DNA from: Desulfurivibrio dismutans
GTDB lineage: Bacteria > Desulfobacterota > Desulfobulbia > Desulfobulbales > Desulfurivibrionaceae
Direction of reading: 5' to 3'
Length of the DNA stretch: 59,761 nucleotides
NCBI RefSeq assembly: GCF_029210385.1
Contig: NZ_JARGDQ010000012.1
Location: forward strand, 1 to 59,761
Below, piece after piece: positions 8,901 through 16,873 of the stretch. The position numbers and the translations under genes are program-made. Every line of letters begins with the position of its first letter. The first letter of the stretch is position 1. The notes beneath the pieces are model-generated. The model did no database searches. It was given only the letters and a program-made list of their open reading frames with translations, and was not told the origin of the DNA.

Positions 8901-10670
8901 GATGGGGGAGTGCCCCACCCCGATGTTGAAGTCGTCGGCGTGCAGGCGCATCTCAACGCCTGAAATAATACCCTGCTCCCCCTGGGTGAAATAGCCGATG
9001 GCGTTGTACATGGATTCCGCCAGCGGCGTCCAGGTGTCGGCGACAATGGCGTTGACCGCCGCCACCAGGCTGGTGGTGTGGGTCTCGCCCTGGCCGACGG
9101 GCTGGATGATCAGGCCGCCGTCGCGGACACCGTCGTCGCAGGCGTAAAGGGTGTCCGACAGGGTGCATTCGTAGGCGGCGCCGTCGCGATTGAAGGTCAT
9201 GGCGCCGATTCGCAGCTCGTTGGTAAATTCCTGTAGCAGGCCGGAGGGGGCCTCCGTTTGCGCCACCCGGCCCTGGAGCACCGCAATGGGGTGGCCGATC
9301 TGGCTGAGTACCCCGGAATCCACCAGTACCGCCGGCAGGTTCCAGAACTCGCCGGTGTCGTCGCCAACCCCGGTTACCTGATCGCTGGGGTCGGTAACCA
9401 CCGGCACATCGATGATTCCGCAGTAGCGCAGCAGGCCGTCGGCCACACAGGCGTTAACATCGGCATAGGTGTTCGGGGCCCAGCCGTCATTATCGATTTT
9501 GTCATTGGGGCGCCAGGTTACGGTGCTGTGGTCCCAGCAGTAGCCCACGTAACCGCTGACGTGCAAGGGGTGTTCGCCGCCGTGTCCCAGTCGCTTGGCT
9601 TCATAGTCTCCGAAACACATATAACCCATGTGGTCGGTGGTGATGTCCTTGGGGTCGATGCCGGGCGGGCCGTTGCCCTCGTAAATCTGTTCGCAGGCGT
9701 TGATGGTCCGGTTGATATCGCCCACCGTGATGGAATCGGGGTCATTGTGCTTGACGATGAACCAGCAGGTCTGGATGGCGTGGTTCAGGGCGGCCTGGGA
9801 AGAAACCTCGTGGTCGCCGGCGGTGCCGGAACGATAATCGAAACAGTCGTCGATGTAACCCTTCAGGGCGCCCAGGTTGGGGCTGTCTTTGCGCAGTTCC
9901 TCCACCGCGTTCTGGCAGGCCTGGTGATCGTAGGCGCCGGCGCTGTCGGTAACCGGAAAAATTTCGATGCGGGTGGTATGGTCGTCCGGATTGAGCAACC
10001 GCTCCATGGGGCTGGGGGGGCGCACCGCCACCGCCAGACGGTGGGTGCCGGCGCCGTCATTGCCGGCCGGGCTGATCACGGTTTGCTTGACAAACCGCTT
10101 TTCCAGGCAGCCCCGCGATTCCATTACCAGGGCACCGTCTTCATGCTTGCCCCCGGTAAGGATGCCCTTTTCGATATCCATCTTGGAGGCCGCCGCCCAG
10201 TTGAGGTAGTTGCCGCGGGCGGCGAAGCTCTCCAAAGTGACCACCGGGTCGCCGTCGATGTCGGTGGTGGTGGCGATGTCCAGGCAGATCTCGCGGGCCC
10301 CCGCCAACCCTTTGCGGTAATTGGCCGCAGTACAGCCGGTTTCCGTGGCTTCCGGCACGAAGCGCTCAGCGGTAAAATCGTACCGGTACCAGCCGTCGAT
10401 TTCGAAATAACCGGCGTAGGGCTGGGTTGCCGAGTAGGTTTCGTCGTAGCAGTAGCGGGGGTCATGGACGTAGGCCAGGTCGTACATGCTGGCCGAGTTG
10501 TCGATGATCATCAGCAGGTTGGGGTCCACCCCCGGGGTCAGGAAGGGAGGCACCTTGTCGGGGTCGTCGCTGTAGCAGTAGCCCGCTATCGCCTGGGCCG
10601 GCAGCAGGAGCAGCAGGGCCAGCAGGCCGGTGGTCAGTGCCGTCTTGATGCTTTGGTACATTGCCGTCAT
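5928..10670 (-). CDS. pilY1: PilY1-type pilus tip protein with vWA and beta-propeller domains
   Basis: This protein of about 1,580 residues is predicted to be secreted and to sit at the pilus tip, where PilY1 proteins act in adhesion, surface sensing and control of retraction. The signal peptide (hydrophobic stretch about 14-29, ending AQAIA) is followed by a von Willebrand A fold beginning with the metal site DNSAS (57-61). The C-terminal half has the PilC/PilY1 propeller signature, for example HMIYFGGNDGMLHAVNGGFFD, and a run of WYLVLGSGPT and YFGTVSGN strands. I chose the ATG at 10670 because GAGGGG precedes it; an upstream in-frame start at 10757 overlaps the previous gene. Start codon choice is the main uncertainty. 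Confidence 0.93.
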   Translation of the reverse strand: MTAMYQSIKTALTTGLLALLLLLPAQAIAGYCYSDDPDKVPPFLTPGVDPNLLMIIDNSASMYDLAYVHDPRYCYDETYSATQPYAGYFEIDGWYRYDFTAERFVPEATETGCTAANYRKGLAGAREICLDIATTTDIDGDPVVTLESFAARGNYLNWAAASKMDIEKGILTGGKHEDGALVMESRGCLEKRFVKQTVISPAGNDGAGTHRLAVAVRPPSPMERLLNPDDHTTRIEIFPVTDSAGAYDHQACQNAVEELRKDSPNLGALKGYIDDCFDYRSGTAGDHEVSSQAALNHAIQTCWFIVKHNDPDSITVGDINRTINACEQIYEGNGPPGIDPKDITTDHMGYMCFGDYEAKRLGHGGEHPLHVSGYVGYCWDHSTVTWRPNDKIDNDGWAPNTYADVNACVADGLLRYCGIIDVPVVTDPSDQVTGVGDDTGEFWNLPAVLVDSGVLSQIGHPIAVLQGRVAQTEAPSGLLQEFTNELRIGAMTFNRDGAAYECTLSDTLYACDDGVRDGGLIIQPVGQGETHTTSLVAAVNAIVADTWTPLAESMYNAIGYFTQGEQGIISGVEMRLHADDFNIGVGHSPITDWCQTNNILLITDGAPTADLAPQMVDFASALNYNLGSGTCDALHGSTWLDDLTRYAYSGLAEDTTLNFAAPDAVAEGYNRPITTHVVAVGDFRDDAADKCSPHNLLAESAKSGGTELYQATNLAELEGNLRDAFRNIRAGAAAGSAASVISATRSGEGAVYQAIFWPDKFDNADNEINWAGQVQALLVDTHGRLYEDTTQSRRLEPCADPTDNSGDCDRPVTVFHHPGDSVSKACLGVWNEETSLCEGEVREISDVKYLWNANDWLASISGGSITTNRSDYLSKTDRRRHIFTWHDSNNDGVVQDVLTGGEVLPFEAAEITSLGPGVYQDLGVSDETEAAEVINWIRGLDQVGLRSREILNNDAELITWRLGDVVHSTPTVVARPAEGYHFLYRDSSYARFVNRHTKRRHMIYFGGNDGMLHAVNGGFFDPGQNRFCLTPDCIDEDGAQALPLGAEMWAYVPYNLWPHLKCLTDPDYGHKYYVDLVPRIFDVQIFEDQDPDIYTDGWGTILVGGMRFGGEKVELNGKTFSSAFFILDITNPEEPPRLLAEMTFNETDTMAMGFTTAVPTVVPMVNDTQSEWYLVLGSGPTNVKGESNQQAGIGVISLRELVHDTDPVPFRIPKTEPGEITGKQTGSFMLSDPNTSISELITADFGLNYLANAVYFGTVSGNFTEGWGGKMYRLVTDSRTLDGHQEATKPDQWPGLLDTSPNPVELIDVGQPVTAAASISFDYHNYWIYFGTGRLFNSNDYNDEDFFHYYGVKEPRDCEVPGTFTWGTVAHKDYLADVTTTDIGNRGLLRVDQIEVQSNHLASAAALECSDASLCLPSGVEYFKQLQDYIAGFGCSFPADEQGLDGWYRRFHREGERNLGQATVLGGLLTYSAYLPNDDVCNPEGTSDLYALYFQTGTAWHRSIFGKQLEEGEWVDYQVLVGPGLATTPSLHVGADTGAKAFLQTSTGAIISIDQPELPFEDHRPGRAWWRELYRHILTD

Positions 10671-10757
10671 GTCTGATCCCCTCGATCTTGTTCTCTTGTT
10701 GTCCGTCGGCCGACGATGCAGGGCCACCAGTTTGTCTCGTAAACGGTTACCTTGCAA

Positions 10758-11516
10758 TTAATCCACCCGGCAGCCGCTTTCCAGCATACCGTAAGCGCGC
10801 CAGCGTACCTGCAACATCTTTTCGGTGTTCTGCGGTCCCTGGTGATGGACGTAGATGTCATAGACCAGGGACGAACTGTAGCCGCTGCCCGCCGCCTTGC
10901 CCACCCCGACATAGCCGGCGGCCATCTGCTGGGCGCCGCCAAAGGCCTCCACGCTTTGCCCGCCCATCCTGACGCTGGTGCGGCGGTTGGGGTCCGGGGT
11001 CTGCCAGGGGAAATCATTCATGATGAAATCGGCTTGCCCCACCGGGTCATCGGCAAAGGCCAGGATATCGGCGGGGAACTCCGGCGGGTCCTGTTCCCAG
11101 AAGCTAAGGGTATCGAAGTATACCAGAAGCGGGCCGATCTGGCGGTCGGTGTCGCCGGTGCCGGCCGCGAAACCGGCGCAGATGATATTCTCCTCCAGCA
11201 GCATGGTGGCCATTTCCACCCCGCCGTCGGTGTGGAAGAAGGTTTCGGTGTGGGATTTGTCCACCCCGGCGATCTGCAGCTCCAGGTTGGTGGAGGTGGT
11301 GGCGGAAATACCGATCAGTACCAGTACCAGCATGATCAGCAGGGCGCCCACCAGCACAAAGCCGCCTTCCTGGGGCCGGCGATGGCGAGCCGCCGCCGGT
11401 GACATTCCCTGGTCGCTTGCGGGCTTGGCGGCTTGCCGCCGACTTGCTCCACCGGTGGCGATTATGGCGCCGGCCGCTGGTATGTAATGATTTGGTTTCT
11501 GCATGGCGGCCTTCAT
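10758..11516 (-). CDS. PilX-like minor pilin
   Basis: The protein (up to 252 residues) carries a type III-like prepilin segment EGGFVLVGALLIMLVLVLIGISATTSTNLELQIAG, characteristic of PilX family minor pilins that prime pilus assembly and link PilY1. The glycine before FVLVGA would be the PilD cleavage site. About 50 residues precede it in this frame, longer than usual. The ATG at 11405 (MSPAAARHRRPQEGG) would give a normal leader of 15 residues and may be the true start. It is followed by pilY1 about 87 bases downstream and lies directly after the PilV-like gene. Confidence 0.82.
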   Translation of the reverse strand: MKAAMQKPNHYIPAAGAIIATGGASRRQAAKPASDQGMSPAAARHRRPQEGGFVLVGALLIMLVLVLIGISATTSTNLELQIAGVDKSHTETFFHTDGGVEMATMLLEENIICAGFAAGTGDTDRQIGPLLVYFDTLSFWEQDPPEFPADILAFADDPVGQADFIMNDFPWQTPDPNRRTSVRMGGQSVEAFGGAQQMAAGYVGVGKAAGSGYSSSLVYDIYVHHQGPQNTEKMLQVRWRAYGMLESGCRVD

Positions 11517-11983
11517 CAGAATTGCATCTTAATGTAGTCCATGGCCACGGTGCGCATTACGCCCCGGTCGTCGCGGCGGACGGTGACCCGGATGGTCTTG
11601 TTGTCCGGCAGGGGGTAGTCTTCCGCCACATGGTAAAAAATTTCGAAGCCATCTACCCCTGTGGGCCAGGTGGCGATATCCTCATGCTCCAGGTCGTTTA
11701 AAGCGTTGTTCAGGCTGGCGGCGTTCGCCGGGTCGTAGTCAGCCGGGGCGGTAAGGGTGGCGACCAGGGCCGGGTCGTCGTATTCCAGCCGCATCATTCC
11801 TTCAATGGTGGAGCCGGCCAGGGAGGAGGCGGTGGTGATCCGCATGGCCAGGTGGTTGCCCCCAAGGGCCGAAATCTGCATGGAGGCGGCGGCCAGAATG
11901 CCCACCGCCAGCATGGTGATGGCGATCAACACTTCGATCAGGGTGAACCCTTGTTGCTGTTTTAGGGTGCGGCTCATGTTCAT
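11516..11983 (-). CDS. PilV-like minor pilin
   Basis: The predicted prepilin of about 155 residues starts MNMSRTLKQQQGFTLIEVLIAITMLAVGILA. This is a short positively charged leader, the G/F cleavage site and the conserved Glu5, followed by the N-terminal helix typical of PilV (LAVGILAAASMQ). The start at 11983 overlaps the stop of the PilW-like gene (ATGA), which indicates translational coupling. Together with PilW-, PilX- and FimT-like proteins and PilY1 it would form the initiation complex at the pilus tip. Confidence 0.87.
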   Translation of the reverse strand: MNMSRTLKQQQGFTLIEVLIAITMLAVGILAAASMQISALGGNHLAMRITTASSLAGSTIEGMMRLEYDDPALVATLTAPADYDPANAASLNNALNDLEHEDIATWPTGVDGFEIFYHVAEDYPLPDNKTIRVTVRRDDRGVMRTVAMDYIKMQF

Positions 11984-12684
11984 AACCCCAGATTGCGGCC
12001 GTGGATGGTATGGATCAGCAGTCGGCGGCGGGTGTTGTCGTCGCGCAGCCACATCGTGCCGCCGGCGCTTACATACTCAATGGCGTTGCCGCCCGAGTTA
12101 AAACGCGGGTCCGGCTGCCCGGCCCGGGCCAGCAGGGAGACCACCACCGCCCGGATGTTGTCGAGATCATTGACGTCCGGGGCGGTGGTGGCGGTGCCGT
12201 CTGCCAGCAGGTAAAGAAACTCCGCTTCTTCGATGTTTTCCGCCAGCGGCGATTTGCCGGCATGCAGGGAGGCCAGGTTGCAGTCGCCTCCGGCCCAGGC
12301 CACATTGGAGCGGACGCGCCCCAGGACGGGGGACTGGGTGGAAGCGCTGTCGTACTGATCGTACATGACGCATTCCACGTTGCCGTCATCACCCACCCGG
12401 GAAAAAACCAGCCGGCTGGGGCTGTTGCTGATGGTGAAGCCCAGCCCCTGCTGCGCCTGGCCGGCGCCGGGAAAACCGGCGCTGCGGATTTCCCGACTCA
12501 CCATGTCCAGGGCCACCCGGATGTTCTGCTGCATCTCCACCGTATGGTCCTGGGCGATATAGGTGGCGTGCTGGCCGCGAAAGGAGAGCATCACCGCCGC
12601 CATCACCACCCCGCCGAGGGCCAGGGCGATCAGTACTTCCACCAGGGTGAAGCCTTGTTGTCTGCAGCGGTTTCCGTGGTTCAT
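11980..12684 (-). CDS. PilW-like minor pilin
   Basis: This 234-residue prepilin starts MNHGNRCRQQGFTLVEVLIALALGGVVMAAVM, with a GF cleavage site and Glu5. The region after the helix, VEMQQNIRVALDMVSREIRSAGFPG, is the PilW family hallmark. It lies between FimT-like and PilV-like genes in one minus-strand unit and overlaps PilV by four bases. The spacing to the upstream gene is 46 bases. Confidence 0.9.
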   Translation of the reverse strand: MNHGNRCRQQGFTLVEVLIALALGGVVMAAVMLSFRGQHATYIAQDHTVEMQQNIRVALDMVSREIRSAGFPGAGQAQQGLGFTISNSPSRLVFSRVGDDGNVECVMYDQYDSASTQSPVLGRVRSNVAWAGGDCNLASLHAGKSPLAENIEEAEFLYLLADGTATTAPDVNDLDNIRAVVVSLLARAGQPDPRFNSGGNAIEYVSAGGTMWLRDDNTRRRLLIHTIHGRNLGL

Positions 12685-12730
12685 GATTTTGCCGTCGGCT
12701 CATCGTTCATTGTATTTCCATTTTTCACGC

Positions 12731-13285
12731 TTACACTTCATCGTTGCCTTCATCATCGCCGTCGGCAACCTGGCCGTCCTGCAGGTTGATGTTGCCGGCC
12801 ACCGAAAGGGACATGGTGTACCACCGGGGAGTGCCGGCGGTGGTGCCCAAGGTGACGGAACGATCGACGGAGCCTAGCGGCAGGCCGCGGGAATTGTAAC
12901 CGGTGAGGTGGTCGAAGCCGCCGGTATTGAAAGTGGAGTTAACCAGTTCGGTCTGCGGCCGCAAGGTATGGTTGACCAGCTCCACATCGACCCCGACTTC
13001 GTAGATATTGTTGTCATTTATGTCGACAAAGATGCGGTACTCGTTGTCGGCCAGGTTGAACTCGATCAGCACGTTGCGGTTGCGTTTCACCGCCTCCAGG
13101 CGGGCCTTTTTGAAATTACTGACCAGCTCGCGGGCCTCGGCCCGCAGGCGGTAGTTGGGCAGACTGTTGTTGATCACCGGAATGGCCACCGCCCCCAGGA
13201 TCCCCAGGATGGCAACCACCACCATCAACTCCACCAGGGTGAAGCCCCCGGCGCCCGGCCTTGTTTTGTGTAGCTTGGTCAGCAT
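12731..13285 (-). CDS. FimT/GspH-type minor pilin
   Basis: The protein of about 184 residues starts MLTKLHKTRPGAGGFTLVELMVVVAILGILGAVAIPVINN, a classical prepilin leader, cleavage site and helix. A GspH/FimT body follows (LRAEARELVSNFKKARLEAVKRNRNVLIEF, with the conserved helix-strand pattern). The open frame extends upstream to 13645, but that part is low-complexity and the ATG at 13285 gives a normal 14-residue leader. It is the first gene of the minus-strand pilus unit, divergent from pilA across 970 bases of repeat-rich DNA. Confidence 0.87.
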   Translation of the reverse strand: MLTKLHKTRPGAGGFTLVELMVVVAILGILGAVAIPVINNSLPNYRLRAEARELVSNFKKARLEAVKRNRNVLIEFNLADNEYRIFVDINDNNIYEVGVDVELVNHTLRPQTELVNSTFNTGGFDHLTGYNSRGLPLGSVDRSVTLGTTAGTPRWYTMSLSVAGNINLQDGQVADGDDEGNDEV

Positions 13286-13629
13286 GCTCTGGTTTCCCGC
13301 CCCGGGTTGCCCGGGCATCGGTGAGGTAGCGTTCGCCGGCGTGGGGTTAAAATCATGCCGACAGGATTTCGTGGCCTGTAACCATTCCAAAGTATGTTGC
13401 AAAAAACGTTCCCGGGGTCCCGGACTGGCTGCCGACATCAACGCCCGGGCCGTTGGACAGGCGGGAAATGCTCCGGGAGTCGCGGGGTTATTATACCATG
13501 GCCGCTGGTGGTTGGTAATAGAGTTTTTGGATTGGCGCTGAAAAGGACACGAATTGGCGGGAGGTTGCTGACGGTCGTGGTTGCTTTGGGTGACATAAAT
13601 TGTCAGGCTTTGGGCGGCGGTTACGCAAC

Positions 13630-13960
13630 TTTGATAACCGCGCAAAAAACCGCCACGAGTGTTGGTCGGTAACGCACCAACAAGCAGTTACCAAGCGTGC
13701 CCAGTCGGCGACGCCGTTATTTGCGCCGCCGACAACCTTGACAACCTTGCAAAGACCAGCCACGAGTGTTGGTCGGTAACGCACCAACAAGCAGTTACCA
13801 ATCGCACCCAGTCGGCGACGCCGTTTTTTGCGCCGCCGACAACCTTGACAACCTTGCAAAGACCAGCCACGAGTGTTGGTCGGTAACGCACCAACAAGCA
13901 GTTACCAAGCGTGCCCAGTCGGCGACGCCGTTTTTTGCGCCGCCGACAACTTTTGCTGCC
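13630..13960. repeat. Three-unit 107-bp tandem repeat between fimT and pilA
   Basis: The unit containing GTTGGTCGGTAACGCACCAAC recurs at exactly 107-bp spacing (13661, 13768, 13875). Each unit has GTAAC..GTTAC pairing and a hairpin GTCGGCG..CGCCGAC. The unit ends resemble each other in inverted form (CGCAAAAAACCGCC at one end, GCCGTTTTTTGCG at the other). A diverged copy in opposite orientation lies at 23132-23226. No protein-coding sense is apparent. Confidence 0.9.
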
Positions 13961-13961
13961 C

Positions 13962-14001
13962 GTTGACACAAATTGGCAGCACACTGACAAAATGTGTCAA
14001 C
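13962..14001. promoter_or_regulatory. Inverted GTTGACAC/GTGTCAAC site, possible PilR binding region
   Basis: GTTGACAC (13962-13969) and GTGTCAAC (13994-14001) are perfect inverted copies 24 bases apart, with ACTGACA between. PilR of Pseudomonas recognises (C/G)TGTC-type half sites upstream of pilA. The position about 100-140 bases before the sigma-54 promoter is right for an enhancer. The assignment is inference. Confidence 0.5.
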
Positions 14002-14099
14002 TAAATGGGGCGACCGGCTCTTCGGGGGCGGTGGCCGATTTACGGTAAAAGCTGGTTAACTGTCGGTAAAAACGTAAAAATTAAAAAAATAAGCCGTAC

Positions 14100-14115
14100 T
14101 GGCACGAGTTGTGCT
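14100..14115 (+). promoter_or_regulatory. Sigma-54 promoter of pilA
   Basis: TGGCAC, five bases, then GTGCT matches the -24/-12 consensus TGGCAC-N5-TTGCW, with the GG and GC doublets at the required spacing. It lies about 145 bases before the pilA start and follows an A/T-rich stretch. RpoN-dependent pilA transcription with PilS/PilR is standard in related bacteria. Confidence 0.7.
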
Positions 14116-14258
14116 CTATGAAACTGACAAAGCCGGCACCCTGGCCCGTTGGTCGGGGTAATTGCCGGTACCGGTTTAAATTCCGGCAATCGGCCCGTCC
14201 CGGGTGGGGCGCCAGGCCGCAGGGTTGCCGCCAAAAGAACATTAAGGAGGTAAGGAAA

Positions 14259-14873
14259 ATGTTACAGCGCATGCATCAAAAAGGACAAGGGGGTTTTACC
14301 CTGGTGGAGCTGATGATCGTCGTAGCGATCATCGGTATTCTGGCGGCCGTCGCCATCCCGCAGTTCGCCCAGTACCGCATCCGGGGCTTCAACTCCTCGG
14401 CCCTGAGCGACATCCGCAACCTGACCACCGCCCAGGAGGCGTTCTTCGCCGACTGGCAGCGGTATGCGGTTACTTATAATAATACAGGTGGCCCACTTGC
14501 TGCGGTAGCAGAAGATGGAGCCTTGCTTGATGGACCAAGCAGTGCCGCAATGGTAATTGCACAGTTCGTTACCGGCACAGCAAGTCATGAAGAATTGCCG
14601 CTGGCCATCGGAAATGGTGTGTCGATGCAAGCCGATGTCGACGCTAACGCCGCTTCCTACACCGCCATTTCCAAGCATCTGCAGGGCAACACCATGTACG
14701 GTGCCGACAGCGACTCAACCGCCATTTATCGTGATCAAGAAAATCTTGATCCTGGTCAAGGTAGTTCTGACAGCGCCGTCGGAGAGCAAATCGCTGACTT
14801 TCTTCCCGCTCCGGTCGCTCAGCAGGATGACTTTGCAGAAATTCCGGCCCCGAACCCTTGGGCCGCCCAATAA
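14259..14873 (+). CDS. pilA: Type IV major pilin PilA
   Basis: The 204-residue prepilin has a 13-residue leader ending in G, then FTLVELMIVVAIIGILAAVAIPQFAQYRIRGFNSSALSDIRNLTTAQEAFFADWQRY. This is the class IVa helix as seen in geopilins of Desulfobacterota and Desulfuromonadota. Unlike the short Geobacter PilA-N it has a full globular C-terminal part, so it should be a conventional single-chain pilin. The start at 14259 follows a strong ribosome binding site (TAAGGAGG). A sigma-54 promoter lies upstream and a hairpin terminator downstream. The neighbouring ABC transporter genes recall the Myxococcus arrangement pilA-pilGHI. Confidence 0.94.
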   Translation: MLQRMHQKGQGGFTLVELMIVVAIIGILAAVAIPQFAQYRIRGFNSSALSDIRNLTTAQEAFFADWQRYAVTYNNTGGPLAAVAEDGALLDGPSSAAMVIAQFVTGTASHEELPLAIGNGVSMQADVDANAASYTAISKHLQGNTMYGADSDSTAIYRDQENLDPGQGSSDSAVGEQIADFLPAPVAQQDDFAEIPAPNPWAAQ

Positions 14874-14898
14874 ATCTGATCGGCTAACCGCATAACCA

Positions 14899-14940
14899 CA
14901 AAAAAGCACCAGTTGCCATCGGCACTGGTGCTTTTTTTGT
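14899..14940 (+). terminator. Rho-independent terminator of pilA
   Basis: AAAGCACCAGT and ACTGGTGCTTT pair perfectly around a 10-base loop and are followed by a run of T, 25 bases after the stop codon. Confidence 0.88.
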
Positions 14941-15122
14941 TTTGTGGCAGGCTGGGGTGACATTGGCAGGCATCCGATGGGCGCCGGCAACGGTGATGAA
15001 GTTTTGCCCGGTCCGCCGCCGTTACTCCGTAATATCGTCTTGTTTGCGGTTATTTTTTCCAGTAATATGGCTTCTTCCTGGACAGCCAGCAAAAACCACC
15101 TGTAACGGACCCGGCTGAAACG

Positions 15123-15872
15123 ATGATCGTCTTTAACGGTGTTGATAAAACCTATGCCAAGGAGTTGGGGCAGCGGGCCAAGCAGGCCCTGCGCGGGGTC
15201 TCCTTTTCGTTGGCGCCCGGAGAAACCATGGGGCTGGTGGGGGCCAACGGGGCCGGTAAATCCACCTGCATCAAGCTGCTGCTGGACTTCATCCGGGCCG
15301 ACCGGGGCGCGATCACCCTGCTGGGCTCGACCCCGAAAGATCCCGCCGTGCGGCGCCACATCGGCTACCTGCCGGAGACCGCCAACTTTCCGGCCAACCT
15401 GACGGTGCTGGACATGCTCCGTTTCAGTGGCCGCACCTGCGGCCTGAACCGGGGGCAGATCGCCGCCGGGGCGGAGAAATGGCTCTCCCGGCTGGGGCTC
15501 TGGCAGGACCGCAAGCGCCCCCTGCGCGATTACTCCAAGGGGATGCAGCAGCGGGCCAACTTCGCCCTTGCCCTGCTGCATGAGCCGGAATTGCTGATCC
15601 TGGATGAACCCATGAGCGGCCTGGACCCCATCGGCCGGGCCGACATGCTCGGCCTGATCGGCGAACTCAAGGCCCACGGGCGCTCCATTCTGTTCTGCTC
15701 CCATATTTTAGAAGACGTGGACCGGCTGGCCGACCGGGTGCTGGTGCTGCACCAGGGGCGCAAGCTCTTTGAGGGCACCCCGGCGGAGCTGAGAGCCCAG
15801 CGGGGCGGCGGGGATTTCACCGCCGGCTATCTCGACCTGGTGCACAGCGAGGGGGAGAGCCATGGCCGCTAA
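15123..15872 (+). CDS. ABC transporter ATP-binding protein (possible PilH counterpart)
   Basis: This 249-residue ATPase has Walker A GANGAGKST (about 38-46), Q-loop region GYLPETANFP, signature YSKGMQQR (a variant of LSGGQ), Walker B LLILDEPMSGLDP and the H-loop SH. It resembles ABC-2 type exporters of the CcmA/NatA group. Its stop overlaps the start of the permease gene by 11 bases. The position directly after pilA suggests it may serve pilus biogenesis like PilH of Myxococcus, but the sequence alone does not prove that. Confidence 0.9.
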   Translation: MIVFNGVDKTYAKELGQRAKQALRGVSFSLAPGETMGLVGANGAGKSTCIKLLLDFIRADRGAITLLGSTPKDPAVRRHIGYLPETANFPANLTVLDMLRFSGRTCGLNRGQIAAGAEKWLSRLGLWQDRKRPLRDYSKGMQQRANFALALLHEPELLILDEPMSGLDPIGRADMLGLIGELKAHGRSILFCSHILEDVDRLADRVLVLHQGRKLFEGTPAELRAQRGGGDFTAGYLDLVHSEGESHGR

Positions 15873-16680
15873 ACTGATCCGCATCGGGGCACTCTCCCGC
15901 CTGGTGCTGCTGGATGGCCTGCGCCGCCACGCCCTGATCGGGCTGGTGATCCTGGCGGTGGCCGGCCAGTTGGGGGCGCTGTTTTTCATCGACTTCATCC
16001 CCCGGGATATCGGCCGGGCGGCGGCGGATTTCGTGCTTTCCATGGCCTGGTTTGCCGGGCTGATCTTTCTCTTCTTCCACGCCGTGCAGGTGATGGCCCT
16101 GGATGAGGAAAAAAAGGTGATTTACGGCCTGTTGGCCCGCCCCCTGTCCCGCGGGGAGTACGTGCTGGGGGTTTTTGCCGGGCTGGCCCTGCTGCTGCTG
16201 CTGCTCAACCTGCTGCTGGGCGGGATGGGGCTGGGGACGCTGTACTTGATCAAGGGCATGGTATTGGCCAGCTATTTTCCGCAGCTTAGCCTGGCTGCCT
16301 ATCTGTTGGCCTGGGCTGGGCTTTTTGCCCTGCAGTTGCTCCTGCTGGCGGTGATTCTGCTCTTTTCCGGCCTGGTGCGGGGCAGTTTCCCGGTGCTGCT
16401 GCTGACCCTGGCCTATTACGCCATCTGTTCCGGTCTGCCGGTGGTGCGGCAGGCGGTGGCCCGACAGGCCGAGGAACTGCCGGTGCTGGTGGGGTTGCTT
16501 AAAGGGTTGGCGGCGCTGTTCCCCGATTATAATCACCTGGATTACAAGCACCTGATCGCCGTGGCCGGCCCCCTGCCGGCGGCGGGTGAGCTGCTGCTCA
16601 ACTTCGGCCTGGCCACGGCCTACATGGTCCTGGCCCTGTGGTTGGCCTGCGCGGTCTATCAGCGGCGGGACCTGCAATAA
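15862..16680 (+). CDS. ABC-2 type transporter permease
   Basis: The 272-residue membrane protein has about six hydrophobic segments (around 24-43, 58-76, 105-128, 146-172, 177-195 and 245-265) and no catalytic motifs, as expected for the membrane half of an ABC-2 exporter. The conserved cytoplasmic stretch DEEKKVIYGLLARPLSRGEYVLG between the second and third segments is typical of these permeases. Translation is probably coupled to the ATPase gene it overlaps. The substrate is unknown; a PilI-like role is possible from context. Confidence 0.85.
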   Translation: MAAKLIRIGALSRLVLLDGLRRHALIGLVILAVAGQLGALFFIDFIPRDIGRAAADFVLSMAWFAGLIFLFFHAVQVMALDEEKKVIYGLLARPLSRGEYVLGVFAGLALLLLLLNLLLGGMGLGTLYLIKGMVLASYFPQLSLAAYLLAWAGLFALQLLLLAVILLFSGLVRGSFPVLLLTLAYYAICSGLPVVRQAVARQAEELPVLVGLLKGLAALFPDYNHLDYKHLIAVAGPLPAAGELLLNFGLATAYMVLALWLACAVYQRRDLQ

Positions 16681-16681
16681 T

Positions 16682-16791
16682 GGTAACCGAACAGCCGCAC
16701 CGCACCTTCGGGCGATCAGCCAGGCTTGCGTACAGGGGGTACGCGGCACCTGGCTGCTTACCCGAATTTGCGGCACGGCTGTTCGGTTACG
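16682..16791 (-). repeat. Long hairpin repeat, copy D
   Basis: The outer arms at 16683-16697 and 16776-16790 are perfect 15-bp complements and unrelated in sequence to the arms of the other copies. Read on the minus strand it shows the family order: arm, TG/TG, CCGCA/TGCGG, TTCGGG/CCCGAA (TTGCG/CGCAA in copies A-C), apical GCGTAC/GTACGC. Confidence 0.85.
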
Positions 16792-16873
16792 ACCTGTTAA
16801 ATCAACAGGTTGCCAGCCCGGGTAAATGGTTGCCGGTAATCAAGCCCCGGTGGAAGCTTGAACGGGTGAAATC

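Noticed and set aside
9258-10676. Long plus-strand frame opposite pilY1
   Set aside because: Antisense of the vWA part of pilY1, with typical shadow composition (Val, Gly, Ala, His) and no start context.
13285-13645. 120-residue N-terminal extension of the FimT-like protein
   Set aside because: Low-complexity and Pro/Arg-rich; a normal prepilin leader begins at 13285.
13630-13960. CRISPR array
   Set aside because: The repeat unit is 107 bp without spacers of constant length, and no cas genes are present.
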